Below are positions 41,047 through 50,489 of a stretch of DNA of 64,000 nt, one piece after another. The position numbers were made by a program, and so were the translations under genes. Under the pieces are notes generated by a model. It was not told the origin of the DNA and ran no database searches. It saw nothing but the letters and a program-made list of their open reading frames with translations. The DNA is taken from the NCBI RefSeq assembly GCF_013114825.1, contig NZ_JAAVLX010000005.1, forward strand, positions 124,001 through 188,000. Reading direction: 5' to 3'. Each line of letters begins with the position of its first letter. The stretch's first letter is position 1. Source of the stretch: Bradyrhizobium australiense. GTDB taxonomy: Bacteria > Pseudomonadota > Alphaproteobacteria > Rhizobiales > Xanthobacteraceae.

Positions 41047-43031
41047 TTCAATCCGGTTCTGCCCGGTGGGCGCGGCGCGTCCGGCACAACCGGTATTGGC
41101 TGCATTGGCTGCGACGTGACTTCAGGCACCGCCGCATCGAGCTGCAGCACGGCGGCGGCGGCCGGCACGGCGGCATCTGCCATCGCGGCGTGGCCCTCGG
41201 CGCTTGGATGCACCGCGCCGCCATAGACCGCGGACAGGACGCCCCAGGTCGCGTCATGGATATCGGACGGCTGCTGCGATGCCGGCAGGCCTTGCGGGTA
41301 GGTCATCGCCGCGAAGTAGCTATCGTTGGCGTCGCGAATCCAGCGCGCGCGCGGCAGATAGGCGCGGTACTCGCCGGCGCTGCGGCCGCACAGCATCGGC
41401 TGGTTGGCGGCCGTCACGATATCCGGATCGAAACTGTCGCCGGTCGCCGAGAAACACTGCCGGTCAAATTCGGGGTCGCTTTCGGCGCGTGCGCAGAAGC
41501 CGTGGCTGGCAAAACTGGGTTGATGGTTGTCGACGAAGGTCATGCGGTCGGCGCGCGGATTGCGGCACAGGATGCCCCCCTCACAGAGCGCCAGCGCTCG
41601 CAACTGCGGCAGGAATTCGCTCTCGACAAAGTTCGACACAGCGGCCAGCCGCTGCGGCTGGGCGTTGAAGGAGGGATGAATGTCGAAGCCGGCGCGTCCG
41701 CCGGGGCACGGCGCGCCGCCATTCGACAGCGTCGGATTGGCATAGGAGGTGTAGACCACCCGCGACAGGTCGCCGCCGAGCAGCGGCTTCAGCGCCTCGC
41801 GCAGCTTGGCAAACCCCTGCGGCAGGTCCCGCGTCATCGCACTGCGCGCGTCGTCCACCGAGGCCATGACGCCGCTGCGCCGAAACAGCGCGCGTTCGGT
41901 TGCCGTGTCCACGATGACATCGGCGACAAGGCCGGAAAAATAAATGTCGTTGGCGCCGATCGACAGCAGCACCAGGTCGAGCTTGCGATCCGGTTGGCGG
42001 CGTTTCGCGGCGGCGACGGCTTCACGCAGTTCGGCCAGTTGCCCGTTGACGCTGCCCTGGCACGCACTGCCCGATTTCGACGGCAGGCAGTCGCGTGCGC
42101 GCTGCGAGCCGAACAGCCCGTCGGCAATCGTGGCACCGGTGCAGGCCAGCGGCAAATAGGTCACCGCGATGTGCGGATATCGTACGGCAAGGGCCAGTGC
42201 GGTCCGGGTCTGATAACTGTAGAGCGAACGGTGGCAGGCAGGGTTGAACCAGAGCGCACTCTGCCGCTGCCAAACCGCCAGCAAATCGGGCGCCTCGCAA
42301 GCGCGCCCGCCTTTGTAGCCCGCGCGGCTCGGCCGGTAGTATTGCGCGGCTGCCGTTCCGAGATAGGAGCGAAAGCAGAAGCCTTCATCGGCCAGCGCAA
42401 TGGGACGGTCCGGATTTCCCTCGCCGGAAGCGATGCTGTCGCCGAGGCCGGCGATGAAGATATCGCGCACCGCGATCTCGGTGAAGACGCGCTGACTGCC
42501 CTCCGAGCTGGATACGTCGGAGGTCACGACTGTGGTGCGGCCGTAGCGGACCCGGAGATTGACCGGTTCGGCGCAGTCGAAGGTGGAGGTTTGCGGGCCA
42601 TCGCCGTCATCGACGGTCCAGGCGCAAGTCGCGCCGACCGGCACCGGGCCCGTCAGGCGGATCACGACCGGATGATCGATCGGCGTCAGATAGCTTTCCT
42701 TGACGTTGTCGCGCGTGCAGGGCTCGTTGACGCGGCCGGCGAGATCGATACATAGCCGATTCACGGTGTTGCGCGCCCAGCCGCGGCCGTCGCTCTGGAT
42801 CGCCAGCACCTGCTCCGAAGCGAGCACGCTACGGCCGCGTCCGCTTTCGGCATGCAGCAGGAAATCCCGCTCCTCGCGGAACAGGCGGAAGCGGTTGCGC
42901 ACCTCCCAGGAAATCTGGAGCGGCCCGTAGACGCCGGCAGTCTGGGCTTCCGCAGCGGGCGTGACTATTCCAATCAGCACGGCGGCAACCAGCGCGGCCG
43001 ACATCATCGAACGTAGGAAAATTCCAGCCAT
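41043..43031 (-). CDS. Secreted SGNH hydrolase, 662 residues
   Basis: The protein has a signal peptide (residues 1-29) and a N-terminal 190-residue beta-rich region. The hydrolase follows with the GDS block 'GDSIASGEGN' near residue 198, block III 'SIGANDIYF' and the final 'HPSAEGH' that holds the catalytic His. At 662 residues it is much longer than single-domain SGNH esterases. Several paired cysteines in the catalytic part fit disulfides of an exported enzyme. Likely targets are acylated polysaccharides or lipids; none can be named. It is the last gene before the YbhN-type gene on the same strand, 97 bases apart. Confidence 0.82.
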   Translation of the reverse strand: MAGIFLRSMMSAALVAAVLIGIVTPAAEAQTAGVYGPLQISWEVRNRFRLFREERDFLLHAESGRGRSVLASEQVLAIQSDGRGWARNTVNRLCIDLAGRVNEPCTRDNVKESYLTPIDHPVVIRLTGPVPVGATCAWTVDDGDGPQTSTFDCAEPVNLRVRYGRTTVVTSDVSSSEGSQRVFTEIAVRDIFIAGLGDSIASGEGNPDRPIALADEGFCFRSYLGTAAAQYYRPSRAGYKGGRACEAPDLLAVWQRQSALWFNPACHRSLYSYQTRTALALAVRYPHIAVTYLPLACTGATIADGLFGSQRARDCLPSKSGSACQGSVNGQLAELREAVAAAKRRQPDRKLDLVLLSIGANDIYFSGLVADVIVDTATERALFRRSGVMASVDDARSAMTRDLPQGFAKLREALKPLLGGDLSRVVYTSYANPTLSNGGAPCPGGRAGFDIHPSFNAQPQRLAAVSNFVESEFLPQLRALALCEGGILCRNPRADRMTFVDNHQPSFASHGFCARAESDPEFDRQCFSATGDSFDPDIVTAANQPMLCGRSAGEYRAYLPRARWIRDANDSYFAAMTYPQGLPASQQPSDIHDATWGVLSAVYGGAVHPSAEGHAAMADAAVPAAAAVLQLDAAVPEVTSQPMQPIPVVPDAPRPPGRTGLN

Positions 43032-43128
43032 GGCGTGGTTTGACGTTAGCGGTAAGGCAGAAATAAGAGAATGAGGCAGCCCCGGCCCAAAAGACCAGAC
43101 GGCGCAGATAACGACGCCGTTACCAGCC

Positions 43129-44184
43129 TCAGGATTGTCGGCCCTTGATCGGTGGTCGCACCCGGGCCTTGGCTGTACAGGCTTCGCCGAGCCGGCGCCG
43201 TTCCAGCCAGGGCTGCAGCACGCTGAGCCAGAGTTCGCGCGTGCCCATGATCCAAATCGAGATGCCGAAGGGAATCAGGAAGTACAGGATCCGGAACACC
43301 ACCAGCGTCGCCAGCAACTCTTCCCTGCTGAACTGCGGCAGCGCCACCAGCATCGCCGCGTCGAACACGCCGATGCTGCCGGGCGCATGGCTGGCGAAGC
43401 CGAGCAGCGTTGCCAGGATGAACACCACCGCCAGCGAAACGAAATCGATGTGCGGCGTCATCGGCATCAACAGATACATCGCCAGCGCGCAGAAGCCGAG
43501 ATCGACGACGCCGATCAGGACTTGCAGCAGCGTCAGCCGGGCGGAGGGCAACACGACCTTCCAGCCGTTCTGGCCGAGTTCGCGGCGGCCCTCACCCATC
43601 AATAGCCAGACGAAATAGGCGGCGATGCCGGCAAGGCAGCCGATCGCGATCAAGCGGTTCATTGCTGGCGGCAACAGGTCCATCGCCGATGCCGCCTCGG
43701 GATGCCAGGCCATCCCCAGGCCGAGCACGAAGAGATTGCCGAGCCAGAAGGTGAGGCCCGAGAGGAAGCAGATTTTTGCAACATCGATTGCCGTCAGGCC
43801 ATAGTCGGAATAGATCCGGAACCTGATCGCGCCACCGGTAAAGACCGTCGCGCCGATATTGTGGCCGATGGTGTAGCTGGTGAAGCTCGACATCGCGGCT
43901 ATGCGATAGGGCACGTGCGTCTTGGCGATGGTTCGCAAGGCAAAGAAATCGTAGAAGGTCAGCGTGCAAAACGCCCCCACCACGCACAGCGCAGCCAGCG
44001 CGATGCGATGCGGTGCGATCTCGGTCAGCGCGGTCAGGATAATTCCGGTGTCCACCCCCTTCAGGGTGCGAACCAGCGTGGTGACCGCAAAGACGATGAT
44101 GAGGAGGCTCGCAGCGATCCCCAGCCGTTTCCAGCCGATTTTTTCCTTGAAGCCACGCCCGAGCGCGGTCAGCAGCCGATGCAT
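43129..44184 (-). CDS. YbhN/LPG-synthase-like membrane protein (UPF0104)
   Basis: The 351-residue protein has eight or more helices and matches the lysylphosphatidylglycerol synthase transmembrane family without the cytosolic aminoacyltransferase domain. Signature pieces are 'GHNIGATVFTGGAIRFRIYSDYGL' and 'HAPGSIGVFDAAML'. E. coli YbhN is linked to phospholipid transport or cardiolipin, and MprF proteins flip lysyl-PG. The exact role here is open. It may be co-transcribed with the SGNH gene downstream. Confidence 0.85.
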   Translation of the reverse strand: MHRLLTALGRGFKEKIGWKRLGIAASLLIIVFAVTTLVRTLKGVDTGIILTALTEIAPHRIALAALCVVGAFCTLTFYDFFALRTIAKTHVPYRIAAMSSFTSYTIGHNIGATVFTGGAIRFRIYSDYGLTAIDVAKICFLSGLTFWLGNLFVLGLGMAWHPEAASAMDLLPPAMNRLIAIGCLAGIAAYFVWLLMGEGRRELGQNGWKVVLPSARLTLLQVLIGVVDLGFCALAMYLLMPMTPHIDFVSLAVVFILATLLGFASHAPGSIGVFDAAMLVALPQFSREELLATLVVFRILYFLIPFGISIWIMGTRELWLSVLQPWLERRRLGEACTAKARVRPPIKGRQS

Positions 44185-44569
44185 TCATCCTCCCGGCGGG
44201 GCGGCAACACGTAAAGATGGGACCTGTCACGACGGGCGACAGTCGACGGTCAGAGGCACCGTGCGCGAAACCCATAAGCCAAAACCGGGCCGTTGTGCAG
44301 CCCTTGACAAGCATGCCTTTTGGCGTCGTTCGCCGCCTTTGTCATACGCCATACATATGTCGCCGCGTTAACGATTTTGAGTCGCAACGAGGTCCGTTCC
44401 GCGGGTTCTTTTTGCCGCGCCGTTCCGTCCGTTCCATCGCGGCGTTTTTGGGGCCTTCAGGAACGTCCTTTTCGCAAGCAAGTTAGCCCTTAATCAGCAT
44501 CGAACATGAAGCGCGCGCTCGGCCGGCACGCGGCCTGCGCCTGCGTGTTCCCAAACAAGGAGAACCGCA
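44185..44569. promoter_or_regulatory. Divergent region with candidate EcfG promoter
   Basis: This 385-base region lies between the YbhN-type gene and the ferritin-like gene. It shows no convincing gene. The clearest signal is the EcfG-type promoter at 44460-44484, described separately. The ferritin-like gene has an AAGGAG ribosome site at about 44557. Confidence 0.5.
44460..44484 (+). promoter_or_regulatory. Candidate sigma-EcfG promoter
   Basis: GGAAC at 44460-44464 is followed by 17 bases and GTT at 44482-44484. This fits the general stress sigma factor (EcfG) pattern GGAAC-N16/17-CGTT of alphaproteobacteria, with A in place of C. The predicted start is about 80 bases before the stress gene it precedes. 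Confidence 0.55.
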
Positions 44570-45076
44570 ATGGGACTGTTCACTAAAGACATCAAGACGA
44601 TGAACGACCTGTTCATCCATCAATTGCAGGATATCTACTATGCTGAGAAGCAACTCGTGAAAGCACTGCCAAAAATGGCCGGAAAGGCCACCGATAAGCA
44701 GCTCAAACAGGGCTTCTTGAGCCATCTCGACGAAACCAAGGCGCATGTGCAGCGCCTCGAAGAGATATTCCGCATGCACGGCACCGAGGCGAAGGCAGTC
44801 GATTGCCCGGCGATCGACGGCATCATCGAGGAAGCCGATGATGTTGCGGGCGAGATTGTGGACAAGGACGTGTTGGACGCAGCCCTGATCAATGCGGCCC
44901 AGGCTGCCGAGCACTATGAAATCACCCGTTACGGTAGCCTGATCGCGTGGGCGCGGCAGCTCGGCCGCAATGATTGCGCCAGCATTCTGCAGCAGACGCT
45001 CGACGAGGAAAAGACGGTCGACAAGAAGCTGACCTCGCTGGCGGAAGGCAAGGTCAACCTGCGCGCCGCAAGCTGA
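44570..45076 (+). CDS. YciE/YciF-type ferritin-like (DUF892) stress protein
   Basis: The 168-residue cytoplasmic protein is a four-helix ferritin-like bundle of the DUF892 family. The glutamate and histidine positions of the diiron-like site are present in 'DIYYAEKQLVKAL', 'HLDETKAHVQRLEEIF' and 'AAEHYEITRYGSLIAWA'. E. coli YciE and YciF are induced by osmotic and general stress. A candidate EcfG promoter lies upstream, which suits that role. It is followed by a good terminator. Confidence 0.88.
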   Translation: MGLFTKDIKTMNDLFIHQLQDIYYAEKQLVKALPKMAGKATDKQLKQGFLSHLDETKAHVQRLEEIFRMHGTEAKAVDCPAIDGIIEEADDVAGEIVDKDVLDAALINAAQAAEHYEITRYGSLIAWARQLGRNDCASILQQTLDEEKTVDKKLTSLAEGKVNLRAAS

Positions 45077-45095
45077 TCATCGGCAAATTGAGGCA

Positions 45096-45123
45096 AAACG
45101 CCGCGCTCGCGCGGCGTTTTTCC
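45096..45123 (+). terminator. Rho-independent terminator after the DUF892 gene
   Basis: Arms AAACGCCGCG (45096-45105) and CGCGGCGTTT (45110-45119) form a strong stem with a 4-base loop, followed by a short T run and CC. Confidence 0.8.
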
Positions 45124-45169
45124 TCCCGCGGAAGCCGGGCCGCAGGCATGCTTCGATATCTACCGAAAT

Positions 45170-45191
45170 ATCACGTCGAAACAAACGTGAT
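45170..45191. promoter_or_regulatory. Inverted repeat upstream of the DHA2 exporter
   Basis: ATCACGT (45170-45176) and ACGTGAT (45185-45191) are perfect inverted 7-base copies, 8 bases apart. It lies 36 bases before the exporter start and could be an operator for an unlinked regulator. No regulator gene lies adjacent. Confidence 0.45.
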
Positions 45192-45226
45192 TTGAGTGGC
45201 GTTGGATCCCAAGACCGAGGAGATCC

Positions 45227-46666
45227 ATGCGCAATATCCCCCTCGCATACAAGCCGGCTTGCGGCATCGATCGCCGGGGATCTGGTCCTGCGCCGTCGAG
45301 GTTGGCCACATCGCTGACGCTCGCGGCGATGAGTCTCGGCTATGGCGTGGTTCAACTCGACGTCACCATCGTCAACACCGCGCTCAATGCCATCGGAACC
45401 TCGCTTGGCGGCGGCGTCGCCGAATTGCAATGGGTGGTGAGCGCCTACACCATCGCTTTTGCGGCCTTCATCTTGACGGCGGGCGCGCTGGGCGATCGGA
45501 TCGGCGCCAAGCGGATATTCATCGCGGGTTTTGCGCTGTTTACGGCAGCCTCCGTTGCCTGCGCACTGGCGCCCAATGCGGCGGCCCTGATCTCCGCGCG
45601 CTGTGTCCAGGGCCTGGCGGCCGCCATTCTGGTGCCGAACTCGTTGGCGCTGCTCAGTCATGCCTATGCCGACGAAAAAGCTCGCGGACGTGCGGTCGGT
45701 ATCTGGGCCGCCGGCGCAAGCGTTGCGCTGACGGCCGGGCCATTTGTCGGCGGTGGCTTGATAACGCTGGTTGGCTGGCGCTCGATCTTCCTCGTCAATC
45801 TGCCGATCGGCCTTGCGGGCCTCTGGCTGGCGTGGCGCTTTGCCGGCGAGACCACGCGATCTGCGCAGCGCGGGATCGACTTGCCGGGTCAGGTCACCGC
45901 GGTCGCGGCACTCGGTTTTCTCGCCGGTGCGATTATCGAGGGCGGGTCGCTCGGATGGAGCAGTCCGTTCGTCATCGCTGGGTTTGCAGTGTTTGCGATT
46001 TTTGCGGTGCTGTTTGTCTGGCGGGAAGCGCGCGCGCCACAACCCATGCTGCCGCTGCGGCTGTTCAAGAACCGGATGTTCGCACTGACGTCGCTGATCG
46101 GCCTCCTTGTCAACGTCGCGATCTATGGCTTGATCTTCGTGCTCAGCCTCTATTTCCAGCAGATCAATGGATTGTCTCCGTTCGAAACCGGGCTCGCGTT
46201 CGTGCCAATGATGGGTGCGGTGCTGCCCGTGAATCTGATCGCCCCCCGCGTTACCGAATATGTCGGAGCGCCCGCGACCATTGCCGCCGGTGCGGTGCTC
46301 TCCGCGGCCGGATGCGTCGCGACACTCGGTATCGCGGCCGATACGAGCTACTGGGCGATTTGCCTGCAGCTGATTGCGATGAGCACTGGTCTCGGGTTGC
46401 TGGTGCCGCCGTTGACATCGACGCTGCTCGGCAGCGTGGAGAAATCGCGCGCGGGCATCGCTGCAGGCGTGCTCAACGCAACCCGGCAGACCGGCAGCGT
46501 CCTCGGCGTCGCCTTGTTCGGATCTCTGGTCGGTCAATCTGCAGCGTTCATGGCCGGCCTGCACGCATCGCTGGTGATTGCAGCGGGCGTTTTGTTGACC
46601 GCTGCGGTGGCCATCCTCTGGAGCACGTCGACGAACCTGTCCAGGGTCGGTAGACCCGATTCGTGA
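45227..46666 (+). CDS. DHA2-family MFS exporter (14 helices)
   Basis: The 479-residue protein has 14 hydrophobic helices. 'QLDVTIVNTALNAI' and 'LQWVVSAYTIAFAAFIL' at the front and 'GDRIGAKRIFIAG' in the loop after helix 2 define the EmrB/QacA family. 'ASVALTAGPFVGGGLI' is the exporter motif C. Substrates are likely toxic compounds; the family cannot be narrowed. An inverted repeat upstream may be the operator. It stands alone between a terminator and the MHYT gene. Confidence 0.88.
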   Translation: MRNIPLAYKPACGIDRRGSGPAPSRLATSLTLAAMSLGYGVVQLDVTIVNTALNAIGTSLGGGVAELQWVVSAYTIAFAAFILTAGALGDRIGAKRIFIAGFALFTAASVACALAPNAAALISARCVQGLAAAILVPNSLALLSHAYADEKARGRAVGIWAAGASVALTAGPFVGGGLITLVGWRSIFLVNLPIGLAGLWLAWRFAGETTRSAQRGIDLPGQVTAVAALGFLAGAIIEGGSLGWSSPFVIAGFAVFAIFAVLFVWREARAPQPMLPLRLFKNRMFALTSLIGLLVNVAIYGLIFVLSLYFQQINGLSPFETGLAFVPMMGAVLPVNLIAPRVTEYVGAPATIAAGAVLSAAGCVATLGIAADTSYWAICLQLIAMSTGLGLLVPPLTSTLLGSVEKSRAGIAAGVLNATRQTGSVLGVALFGSLVGQSAAFMAGLHASLVIAAGVLLTAAVAILWSTSTNLSRVGRPDS

Positions 46667-46854
46667 AGCGAGTTCGCCGAACAGCCCTGTCGCAGCGGAT
46701 TCGGGATGTTTGGATAACGCGAATTAACGATCGGCGAGGGTTTATCTGCGGCTGAGCTTTCAAAAACTTTTGTTCACCATCCGCGCAACCAAACCGCGGT
46801 GGTTACTCCAAATATACGAATAGGGCTGCTGTTACGGGCCTTCGGGGGTCTGTA

Positions 46855-49257
46855 ATGTATCGCGTCCTAACTTGTCTCACTTCCGAGCATGACTGGCGCC
46901 TGGTCGTGCTTGCCGGCACCATTTGCTGGCTGGCCAGCGCGGTCGCCATCAGCCTGTTTCATCGTGCCAGGGCTTCGCGCGGCCGTACGCGCGCGATCTG
47001 GATCAGTCTCGACGCAACGATCGGCGGCTGTGGAATCTGGGCCACCCATTTCGTCGCGATGCTGGCCTACGATCCCGGCGCCGGAGCCGGATACAGCATT
47101 CCCGTTACGCTGTTGTCGCTGGTCTTCGCGATAGGCATTGTCGCCGTCGGTCTGTGCACTGCGCTGTCGAGCGCACGGTGGCCGGTGGTTGCGATTGGTG
47201 GCGCCGTGATTGGCGCGGGCGTCGCAGCGATGCACTATACCGGCATGGCGGCACTCGAGCTTCCGGCGTTCATCGTATGGTCGCCCGGCATCGTTGCGGC
47301 CTCGATCGTGTTTGGCAGCGTGTTTGCGGCCATGGCGCTTCTTGTTGCCGTGCGTCGCGACGATCCCGCCCATACCCTGGGCGCCACCGGGCTGCTGACG
47401 GTTGCGATCGTTTCGCATCATTTCACGGCGATGGGCGCCGTTACGCTGATTCCAGACCCGACGCTCGGGACCGACGGGCTGTCGATTTCGCCGACCGCAC
47501 TTTCCTTCCTGACCGCGGTCGCAGCGTTCGCCATCCTCGGGCTATCGCTGCTGGCGGCCATGATCGATCGCCGCGCCAAGGGCGAATTGCATCAGCAGAA
47601 AGTCCTGCTCGATACAGCACTCGACAACATGTCGCAGGGACTTTGCATGTTCGATGCGGACGGCCGCATCCTGCTATTCAACCAACGCTACGCCGAAATG
47701 ATGGGACGGACCGGCATGACTCTGCAGGGTCGGTTGCTGCTCGATGTCCTCCGGCAGCAGAAGGCGCTTGATCGATGGGACGGCGATCCCGATCAGTTCG
47801 TCGCCAGCGTGATCGCTGCTGCCAAGGCCGGCAACAGCGTGACCAGAACGATGAGCCGCAACGGACGTTCGCTTCGCGTCGTCGATCACCCGATGAAGGG
47901 CGGCGGATGGGTCGCTACCTACGAGGACATCACCGAATGGCAGGCTGCCCAGGAACAGATTTCCCACATGGCGCGCCATGACGCGCTGACCAATCTGCCA
48001 AACCGGACATTGTTCCGCGAGCAACTCGAGAAGGCCTTGCGGCTCGCCAAGCGCAGCGATCAGCTTGCGGTGCTCTGTCTCGACCTCGACCATTTCAAGG
48101 ACATCAATGATTCGCTCGGTCATCCGGTCGGCGATGCACTCTTGAAGGAAGTCTCCCGCCGTCTCGGCGAATGCATCACCGAGAATGACACGGTGGCGAG
48201 GCTGGGTGGGGACGAATTCGTGATCGTGCAGTTCTGCAACGATTGCGACCCGTCCGCCGTTGCCTTGCTCGCCAGCCACGTGGTCGAGAAGGTTTCCGCA
48301 CCCTACGAGATTGCCGGCCACCAGCTCGTCATCGGGGTCAGCATCGGCATTTCGCTGGCGCCGGAGGACGGCAAGAATCCCGATGAACTTCTCAAGAAGG
48401 CCGACCTCGCGCTCTATCGCGCCAAGGAGGACGGCCGCGGCACCTACCGTTTCTTCGAGACTGGGATGGACGCCCGCGCGCAGGCCCGGCGGCTCTTGGA
48501 ACTCGACTTGCGCGCGGCGTTGCAGCGCGGAGAATTCGAGGTCTATTACCAGCCGATCCGCGACGTAGCCAAAGATGTCGTCGTTGCTTTCGAAGCCCTG
48601 GTGCGGTGGAATCATTCCCTGCGCGGCATGATCTCTCCGGCCAATTTCATTCCGCTGGCGGAGGAAACCGGCCTGGTCGTGCCGATCGGCGAGTGGGTGT
48701 TGCGCCAGGCCTGCATCGACGCGATCCGCTGGTCGCGGGAGGTCGGCGTCGCCGTCAATCTCTCGCCCGTGCAGTTCAAGAATCCCAGTCTGGTGTCGAC
48801 GGTGAAGGAGGCGCTGAAAGCCTCCGGTCTTCCGGCGCACCGGCTCGAGCTCGAGATCACCGAATCGGTGTTGCTGCAGAACAGCGAGGCGACGCTTTCG
48901 GTACTGCACGAGCTTCGCGGCTTTGGCGTTCGGATTTCTCTCGACGACTTCGGAACCGGATATTCGTCCCTGAGTTACCTGCGCAGCTTCCCGTTCGACA
49001 AGATCAAGATCGACCGCTCGTTCGTCACCGAACTGGCGACGCGCGATGATTCGATGGCGATCGTCCGCGCCGTGACCGGGCTCGGCAAGAGCCTAGGTAT
49101 TGTTACCACGGCTGAAGGCGTCGAGACCGACGCACAGTTCGAGCTCTTGCGCCAGGAAGGCTGCACGCAGGTGCAAGGCTATCTGTTCAGCCCGCCGCGT
49201 CCCGCGGCCGAGGTGGAAACGATGCTGTCGAAGCCACGGGCGCTGGTCGTCGCCTAG
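46855..49257 (+). CDS. MHYT-PAS-GGDEF-EAL c-di-GMP enzyme
   Basis: The 800-residue protein has an N-terminal MHYT domain (about residues 10-245) of seven helices, with the paired motifs 'THFVAML', 'MHYTGM' and 'SHHFTAMG'. These are predicted to bind copper or another metal and may sense oxygen, CO or NO. A PAS-like segment (250-370), a GGDEF domain (375-540, intact) and an EAL domain (550-795, 'FEALVRW' intact) follow. It should make or degrade c-di-GMP in response to a gas or redox signal. Its domain order is that of the known Pseudomonas MucR and YkoW type. Confidence 0.92.
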   Translation: MYRVLTCLTSEHDWRLVVLAGTICWLASAVAISLFHRARASRGRTRAIWISLDATIGGCGIWATHFVAMLAYDPGAGAGYSIPVTLLSLVFAIGIVAVGLCTALSSARWPVVAIGGAVIGAGVAAMHYTGMAALELPAFIVWSPGIVAASIVFGSVFAAMALLVAVRRDDPAHTLGATGLLTVAIVSHHFTAMGAVTLIPDPTLGTDGLSISPTALSFLTAVAAFAILGLSLLAAMIDRRAKGELHQQKVLLDTALDNMSQGLCMFDADGRILLFNQRYAEMMGRTGMTLQGRLLLDVLRQQKALDRWDGDPDQFVASVIAAAKAGNSVTRTMSRNGRSLRVVDHPMKGGGWVATYEDITEWQAAQEQISHMARHDALTNLPNRTLFREQLEKALRLAKRSDQLAVLCLDLDHFKDINDSLGHPVGDALLKEVSRRLGECITENDTVARLGGDEFVIVQFCNDCDPSAVALLASHVVEKVSAPYEIAGHQLVIGVSIGISLAPEDGKNPDELLKKADLALYRAKEDGRGTYRFFETGMDARAQARRLLELDLRAALQRGEFEVYYQPIRDVAKDVVVAFEALVRWNHSLRGMISPANFIPLAEETGLVVPIGEWVLRQACIDAIRWSREVGVAVNLSPVQFKNPSLVSTVKEALKASGLPAHRLELEITESVLLQNSEATLSVLHELRGFGVRISLDDFGTGYSSLSYLRSFPFDKIKIDRSFVTELATRDDSMAIVRAVTGLGKSLGIVTTAEGVETDAQFELLRQEGCTQVQGYLFSPPRPAAEVETMLSKPRALVVA

Positions 49258-49277
49258 TTTCGTCAGGCCTTATTTCA

Positions 49278-49712
49278 TTAAGCCTTGCGCAACGCGAAAT
49301 GCGCGCCGCAGAATGCCATCACGGCGCCGAGGCACAAGGCCGCAAGGCCGGCCAGCACGCCCGACACGGTCGGGACCGGGCTCGGCGCCGAGGCGGCCTG
49401 TCCGGCGCCGGCAAGGATCAGCACGCCGACTGCGATCAGGAACTGTCGCATCCGCTGCGGAATTTGGCCCGAGGCCGCGCTGTGCATCAGGTTGGCGGTA
49501 AAATAGCCGCCGGAAAAGCCCACGGTCGCGATCAGCCACCACGCGATTGCCGCGCCCGCGGGCATGAATTCGCCCGTATTTGTTCGCCACAGGCCGCCGA
49601 GATCGAGCCCGTAACCTGCACCCAGCATGTGCACGGCCAGCGCCAGCAGCACTCCGGAAACAATCGCGCCGGCCAGGATCAGGCGACGCGGGAAATAAGT
49701 CGTATCGGCCAT
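49278..49712 (-). CDS. Four-helix membrane protein of unknown function
   Basis: The 144-residue protein has four hydrophobic helices (about 8-30, 50-75, 87-106, 112-138). I do not recognise its family. The ATG at 49712 is chosen so that the first helix starts near the N-terminus. It is convergent with the MHYT gene and divergent from the next small gene. Confidence 0.6.
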   Translation of the reverse strand: MADTTYFPRRLILAGAIVSGVLLALAVHMLGAGYGLDLGGLWRTNTGEFMPAGAAIAWWLIATVGFSGGYFTANLMHSAASGQIPQRMRQFLIAVGVLILAGAGQAASAPSPVPTVSGVLAGLAALCLGAVMAFCGAHFALRKA

Positions 49713-49783
49713 GGCCCGCTTGTAAGGTAAAGCCGGCTCGCCGCGCAAGCAGGCCGGCCTCAACCGACAACGGGATTTTTGGA

Positions 49784-50416
49784 TTGTCCACCGCACGACC
49801 GGAACAGCCAACGACAGCAGGCGAGAGCACGCTCGGGACTCGCTACGCCTACAAGGCATCGCTGATCGGATCGGCGCATGAATTTGAGCTGACTGAACAA
49901 GGCCTGTCGTGGGAGGCGAGGGGAAAATCGGGGATGTGGCCCTATGCCGACATCGCCGCCGTGCGCCTGTCCTACCGGCCGGTGTCGATGCAGTCGCGCC
50001 GCTTCCGTGCCGATATCGAGCACAAGAGCGGCCAGAGCATCGCGATTTTTTCGACGAGCTGGCAGACGGTTGCGCTGATGGCGCCGCAGGACCGCGATTA
50101 CCGCGCCTTCATCGAGCTGTTGCACGCGCGCCTGAGGGCCGCACAGGGCAGGATCGCGCTGGTCGGCGGCATCGGGCCGCTGACCTATGCCGGCGGCTGT
50201 CTGCTGCTGGCGCTGGTCGCGATCGCGATCGCAGGATTGCTCGCGCGCGCGGTCGCTACGGGTGAATTCGCCGGCGCCCTGTTTCTGGTCGGGTTCGCCG
50301 CCCTGTTTGGGTGGCAGATGGGCGGCTTCATCTGGCGCAACAAGCCGCGGCTCTACACGTTCGATGAGCTGCCCGAGACGTTGTTGCCGGCGCCGCCTCG
50401 CAATCCGGCGAAATGA
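49784..50416 (+). CDS. Small membrane protein of unknown function (TTG start)
   Basis: The 210-residue protein has a PH-like soluble part (about 25-120, 'FELTEQGLSWEARG...WPYADIAAVRLSY') and two C-terminal helices (about 127-153 and 160-178), ending in a short cytoplasmic tail. No ATG lies upstream of the conserved part, so TTG 49784 is the most likely start. The pattern resembles bacterial PH-domain membrane proteins, but I cannot name it. Confidence 0.6.
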   Translation: MSTARPEQPTTAGESTLGTRYAYKASLIGSAHEFELTEQGLSWEARGKSGMWPYADIAAVRLSYRPVSMQSRRFRADIEHKSGQSIAIFSTSWQTVALMAPQDRDYRAFIELLHARLRAAQGRIALVGGIGPLTYAGGCLLLALVAIAIAGLLARAVATGEFAGALFLVGFAALFGWQMGGFIWRNKPRLYTFDELPETLLPAPPRNPAK

Positions 50417-50489
50417 AATGTGACTTCGCCGGACGCGTGACGCACGGCATGATCACCGGACCGCTTCCGATGTCAGACGAACTGCCGTG

